Source of the DNA: JAAZGD01 sp964383845
Lineage (GTDB): Bacteria; Bacillota; Clostridia; Peptostreptococcales; Anaerovoracaceae
Direction of reading: 5' to 3'
DNA: 64,000 nt
Assembly (NCBI GenBank): GCA_964383845.1
Contig: CAYLIF010000006.1
Location: 1-64,000 of the forward strand
The notes below the pieces were generated by a model. The model was not told the DNA's origin. It ran no database searches and saw only the letters and a program-made list of their open reading frames with translations. Each line of letters begins with the position of its first letter. The first letter of the stretch is position 1. Below, in pieces: positions 60,602 through 64,000 of the stretch. A program made the position numbers and the translations under genes.

Positions 60602-61273
60602 ATGGCGAAATTATTAGTAGTAGATGATGAAATTAAAATAAGGCAAGTTATAAAAGAATATGCCGAATTTAATGGTCATGAAATTGATGAAGCTGGGGAT
60701 GGAATGTCAGCTCTAGGCCTTGTAAAACTAAATGATTACGACTTGGTAATCATGGACATTATGATGCCAAAACTTGACGGCTATTCTGCATGCAAAGAAA
60801 TTAAAAAAATAAAAGATATTCCCATTATAATGTTATCCGCCCGGGGTGAAGAATACGATAAACTTTTTGGCTTCGAATTGGGAATTGACGATTATGTAGT
60901 AAAACCCTTTAGCCCAAAAGAACTTATGGCTAGAGTGAATGCAGTTCTGGCACGGAGAAAGGCTAGGGAGGAAAGCGATACCAATGTACTGGAATTTGGT
61001 GGATTGTCCATCAATATTCAAGGTAGGTCCGTAGCGGTTAATGGCCAAAAGGTAGAGTTAACTCCTAAAGAATATGATCTGCTTTTCTACCTTGTTCAAA
61101 ATAGAAACATTGCCCTTTCCCGAGATAAATTGCTTTCGGATATTTGGGGATATGATTTTTTTGGCGATGACAGGACTATCGACACACACATAAAAAACTT
61201 AAGAAACAATTTAGGGGAATATAGGGATTATATAGTTACGCTTAGAGGAGTAGGGTACAAATTTGAATGTTGA
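60602..61273 (+). CDS. OmpR-family response regulator
   Basis: The receiver domain has the acidic pair in LLVVDDEIKI, the phospho-acceptor Asp in DLVIMDIMMPKLDGY (near residue 50) and Lys in DDYVVKPFSPKEL. The C-terminal winged helix contains VELTPKEYDLLFYLVQN and FGDDRTIDTHIKNLRNNL, and ends RGVGYKFEC. With 223 residues it is a typical OmpR/PhoB type. It is cotranscribed with the sensor kinase, which begins before its stop codon. Target genes are unknown. Confidence 0.93.
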   Translation: MAKLLVVDDEIKIRQVIKEYAEFNGHEIDEAGDGMSALGLVKLNDYDLVIMDIMMPKLDGYSACKEIKKIKDIPIIMLSARGEEYDKLFGFELGIDDYVVKPFSPKELMARVNAVLARRKAREESDTNVLEFGGLSINIQGRSVAVNGQKVELTPKEYDLLFYLVQNRNIALSRDKLLSDIWGYDFFGDDRTIDTHIKNLRNNLGEYRDYIVTLRGVGYKFEC

Positions 61274-62693
61274 TTTTTTGAAGGTCTGGAATTTAGATCG
61301 AAAGAGTATAAATTTTAAGGTGTGGTTGTACTTCGTTGCATTCGCAATTTTTTTGCTGCTGATACTATGGGGTTTGCAGATTTTCTTTTTAAACAATTAC
61401 TACCAAGACATGAAAATCAGTGAGACCAATAGAGTAGCAAATGTAATTACCTCGCAATATGAAAACGAAAACATTTTGGACATTATAAGAAACCTTTCCT
61501 ATAGTAACGATATGTATATTCATATTGAAACCACAGACGGAACCATTGTATTTTCTCCTACATCCGAGGCAGGAAGGCGACCAAGCTATGGCTATCTTGG
61601 AGAAATGGCCGCAATGAAAGAGCAGCTCTTTGAGAGTAAAAGCAAATCCATAAGTTCTTTAATTCCGGAAGGTCGATCTGATTTAAATACTTTGGCCTAC
61701 GCTGGATTCGTAGCTGATGGATACGATGACAAAGCTATTCTCTACATATTTTCACCCCTATACCCTGTAGGGTCTACTGTGGCAATACTTCAGGAACAGC
61801 TAAAGTATATTACCATAATATCATTGGCTATGGCCTTTGCAATTTCTATATATCTGTCCAGAAGGATATCCTTGCCCATTAGAAGAATAACCGATCAAGC
61901 AAAAGACCTTGCTGAAGGAGAATACGGTGTTCAATTTGATGGAGGTAAGTACAGCGAAATAATAAATCTAGCAGACACTCTAACACATGCATCTATGGAG
62001 CTAGCAAAAAGTGATAAGCTGCAAAAAGATTTAATCGCTAATGTTTCCCACGATATTAGAACTCCATTAACTATGGTTAAGTCCTACGCAGAGCTTATTC
62101 GGGACATCTCTGGAGATGATCCTAAAAAAAGAGAAGAACATCTAAAGGTAATTATTGATGAAGCAGATCGTTTAGATGGTCTGGTTTCAGATATGCTTAT
62201 CCTGTCTAAAATACAAGCTGGAGTTGAATTTCTGACCACCACGGAAATTAATGTTTCTGAAATGGTAGAGAGCATTGTTGGGCCATATGTAGAAATATTG
62301 AAAAAAGAGGGTTATAAAATTGTTACAAATTGCGATGAGAAACTTTGGTTTAGAGGTGACCCTGCTAAAATAAAGCAGGTAATAGGTAACCTTTTAAGCA
62401 ATGCTATAAAATATTGTGGCAAAGACAAAACAGTATATATAAATGCATACAAGAAGGATTCCATGTTGCGATTTGAAGTCATTGATAACGGAATGGGGAT
62501 TAGAGAAGATGATATCTCTCAAATCTGGGAGCGTTATCAAAAAGGCAGTACTAATCATGTTAGAAAAACTTCAGGAACAGGTTTGGGGCTATCCATAGTT
62601 AAGGAAATACTCAACCTACACAATGCAAAGTTCGGAGTTGAAACCAAGTTTCGTCAGGGCTCAAAATTCTGGTTTGAATTGCCGCTGGGCTAG
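61263..62693 (+). CDS. Membrane sensor histidine kinase
   Basis: This is the 476-residue partner of the preceding regulator. TM1 is near residues 19-42, an extracellular sensor region runs from ~43 to 170, and TM2 is near 176-193. A HAMP linker follows. The H-box is LIANVSHDIRTPLTMVKSY (His near 263), then come the N-box VIGNLLSNAIKYC, G1 DNGMGIRED and G2 GTGLGLSIVKEI. The first codon is probably TTG at 61263, overlapping the regulator by 11 nt. The signal is unknown. Confidence 0.9.
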   Translation: MNVDFLKVWNLDRKSINFKVWLYFVAFAIFLLLILWGLQIFFLNNYYQDMKISETNRVANVITSQYENENILDIIRNLSYSNDMYIHIETTDGTIVFSPTSEAGRRPSYGYLGEMAAMKEQLFESKSKSISSLIPEGRSDLNTLAYAGFVADGYDDKAILYIFSPLYPVGSTVAILQEQLKYITIISLAMAFAISIYLSRRISLPIRRITDQAKDLAEGEYGVQFDGGKYSEIINLADTLTHASMELAKSDKLQKDLIANVSHDIRTPLTMVKSYAELIRDISGDDPKKREEHLKVIIDEADRLDGLVSDMLILSKIQAGVEFLTTTEINVSEMVESIVGPYVEILKKEGYKIVTNCDEKLWFRGDPAKIKQVIGNLLSNAIKYCGKDKTVYINAYKKDSMLRFEVIDNGMGIREDDISQIWERYQKGSTNHVRKTSGTGLGLSIVKEILNLHNAKFGVETKFRQGSKFWFELPLG

Positions 62694-62721
62694 TTGAAAA
62701 TGGCAGAAAACCGGGCTTTCA

Positions 62722-62751
62722 TTGACATAATACCGTAAAAGAGTGTATACT
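62722..62751 (+). promoter_or_regulatory. Promoter of carD
   Basis: TTGACA at 62722-62727, an 18-nt spacer and TATACT at 62746-62751, with GGAGG just before the carD ATG, 30 nt downstream. It gives a short leader of about 24 nt. Confidence 0.8.
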
Positions 62752-62781
62752 ATAAGGAGCGGTATAATGGAGGAATAGACT

Positions 62782-63255
62782 ATGTTTAGAGTTGGCGATA
62801 AAATTGTGTATCCTATGCATGGAGCTGGAATTATAGGGAAGATAGAAGAAAAAAAGATCCTTGGGGAAACCCGACAGTATTATATATTGAACGTACCTTG
62901 TGGGGATATGAAAATCATGATCCCAACTGATTCATGTGAAGAAATAGGAGTTCGCCCTGTTGCGGACGTCTCCTTGATAAAAAGTGTAATGAAGATTCTA
63001 AAAGGTGAAGCAACGGAGATGGAAGCTAATTGGAATCGAAGATACCGAGAGAATATGGAAAAACTTAAGACTGGAGACGTCCTTGAAGTGGCAGAAGTTG
63101 TTCGTAACTTAGCCCATTCAGACCGAGATAAGAAACTATCAACTGGAGAAAAGAAAATGCTGTCAAACGCTAAGCAAATTCTAGCAAGTGAAATAGTTCT
63201 TGTACAAGATATTGATGTAGTAAAGGCAATGAAAATAATTAACGAGGCAATATAA
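62782..63255 (+). CDS. carD: CarD-family transcriptional regulator
   Basis: This 157-residue protein has an N-terminal Tudor-like RNA-polymerase-interaction domain (FRVGDKIVYPMHGAGIIGKI, ILNVPCGDMKIMIP) and a C-terminal helical DNA-binding domain (SLIKSVMKILKGEATEME, DRDKKLSTGEKKMLSNAK). CarD/CdnL proteins bind the RNA polymerase beta subunit and stabilise open complexes at rRNA and other promoters. The PIN-domain gene downstream is the usual neighbour in Firmicutes. Confidence 0.9.
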   Translation: MFRVGDKIVYPMHGAGIIGKIEEKKILGETRQYYILNVPCGDMKIMIPTDSCEEIGVRPVADVSLIKSVMKILKGEATEMEANWNRRYRENMEKLKTGDVLEVAEVVRNLAHSDRDKKLSTGEKKMLSNAKQILASEIVLVQDIDVVKAMKIINEAI

Positions 63256-63327
63256 AATTTTACGCCCTTAGTTGTTTTTGCTGTTGCTAATAAAGTTCCT
63301 TTAAAAGGAGGTGAGAGAAGTAGAGTG

Positions 63328-64000
63328 ATGATTAAAAAATTAATAAGATTTATGTTTGCTGTTGTTGGTGCTATAGTGGGTTACGTTGTTTTTTTATTAA
63401 CCAAGTACCTTTTAAGTTTTGCTGACATAGCGCCAGAAATGGGGTGGTCACAAGCTCAACAGGGTGGAGCGGCAGTAGTATTCGCACTTATATTTTCATT
63501 ATTATTTTTCCGACTTACACCAACAATTGGCAAACAAGGCAAAAAAGTGGCTACAAACATTGAAAGAGATTTGCAAGGAATTGCCCCCAATGAAATTGTG
63601 GTAGGAACTTTTGGATTAATTGCAGGGCTTGTTGTTGCATTCCTTATAAGCGATATTTTCAAAGAGGTAGATCTCTTTTATTTGGGCACCATCCTAACCA
63701 TTTTCACATATTTGGTTCTTTCTTTTTTAGGGGTTGTAATAGCCACTAAACTAGGACCAGATTTACCTGTCATTCTCTCCGCCAGTGGTGTAAAAAGAGA
63801 AGGAGCAAGGGGAAAAGGCAAGGTTCAAGATTTTGCGCCTAAAATACTAGACACATCTGTTATTATTGATGGAAGAATAGCAGATATTATGAGAACGGGA
63901 TTTTTAGAAGGGCCTATTGTTATCCCGGAATTTGTTATTGGCGAATTACAGCATATAGCTGATTCCTCAGATGGTTTAAAAAGAAATAGAGGGCGGCGAG
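63328..64000 (+). CDS. YacL-like PIN/TRAM-domain membrane protein, 5-prime part
   Basis: The gene runs off the right edge. About 224 residues are visible. Four hydrophobic helices occupy residues ~5-130 (FMFAVVGAIVGYVVFLL, GAAVVFALIFSLLFF, LIAGLVVAFLISDIF, ILTIFTYLVLSFLGVVIA), followed by a PIN nuclease domain (LDTSVIIDGRIADIM near 173, VIPEFVIGELQHIADSSDG near 195) that continues past the end. This order matches the YacL family, with the TRAM domain expected outside the window. AAGGAGGTGA is well spaced only loosely; GTG at 63325 and ATG at 63328 are both possible starts. Confidence 0.88.
   Translation, partial: MIKKLIRFMFAVVGAIVGYVVFLLTKYLLSFADIAPEMGWSQAQQGGAAVVFALIFSLLFFRLTPTIGKQGKKVATNIERDLQGIAPNEIVVGTFGLIAGLVVAFLISDIFKEVDLFYLGTILTIFTYLVLSFLGVVIATKLGPDLPVILSASGVKREGARGKGKVQDFAPKILDTSVIIDGRIADIMRTGFLEGPIVIPEFVIGELQHIADSSDGLKRNRGRR

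Noticed and set aside
1..64000. tRNA or rRNA genes
   Set aside because: I looked for T-loop GGTTCGA patterns and rRNA landmarks on both strands by eye and found none convincing.

Overview
The window is a low-GC, densely packed chromosomal segment. The gene set suggests an anaerobic, amino-acid-using Gram-positive (Clostridia-like) bacterium: strong GGAGG ribosome sites, TTGACA/TATAAT promoters, a T-box riboswitch, an LPXTG surface protein with its sortase, the LL-diaminopimelate aminotransferase route to lysine, an ornithine racemase, a ferritin-like protein and a probable selenoprotein. I cannot assign a genus. The content is mostly core metabolism, interrupted by one insertion sequence.

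Layout. (a) 1-51: start of an HpaB-family flavin enzyme gene, cut by the window edge. (b) 342-6490: ndh2, two prenylquinone genes, an FMN-binding lipoprotein and an ApbE flavin transferase. This matches the core of a flavin-based extracellular electron transfer locus as described in Listeria. (c) 13943 down to 6474, minus strand: aroF-tyrA-aroA-aroC-pheA-aroQ, followed by a LapA-like membrane protein, an ECF S component and a P-loop kinase. The aro operon is preceded by a 23-codon leader peptide rich in Phe and Tyr and a complete set of alternative hairpins, which looks like classical ribosome-mediated attenuation. (d) 14136-24132: FetAB-like transporter, patatin-like lipase, two acetyltransferases, a DUF5320 protein, a MacAB-type exporter, a ferritin-like protein and a copper ATPase. 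(e) 24239-29492: dapA-dapB behind a leader with an intrinsic terminator, facing a trmB-lysA-dapL operon. (f) 29588-30779: an IS30-family element that ends 9 bp before the start codon of a 1990-residue LPXTG adhesin, followed by its sortase. (g) 37402-38390: a flavodoxin-like protein facing a HesB-like lipoprotein with an in-frame UGA and a SECIS-like hairpin. (h) 38494-40380: a T-box (probable Tyr specifier) controlling a sodium:solute symporter. (i) 40513-45216: two acyl-CoA synthetases and an ornithine-racemase-like gene. (j) 45333-54036: DMT transporter/LysR pair, greA-lysS-asnS, two Gate-domain membrane proteins and an EF-G paralogue. (k) 54175-59173: ilvBNCD. (l) 59214-64000: DUF815 ATPase, a two-component system, carD and the first part of a YacL-like PIN-domain gene.

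How the parts fit. Amino-acid supply dominates: aromatic, lysine/DAP and branched-chain synthesis, plus a predicted tyrosine-responsive transporter. Two different RNA devices appear to monitor aromatic amino acids: a translating ribosome on a Phe/Tyr leader, and a tRNA-binding T-box. The most notable items are the Phe/Tyr attenuator, the predicted HesB-like selenoprotein, the electron transfer locus (without recognisable eetA/eetB here), the dapA leader, and the insertion element that leaves the giant adhesin without a visible ribosome-binding site.
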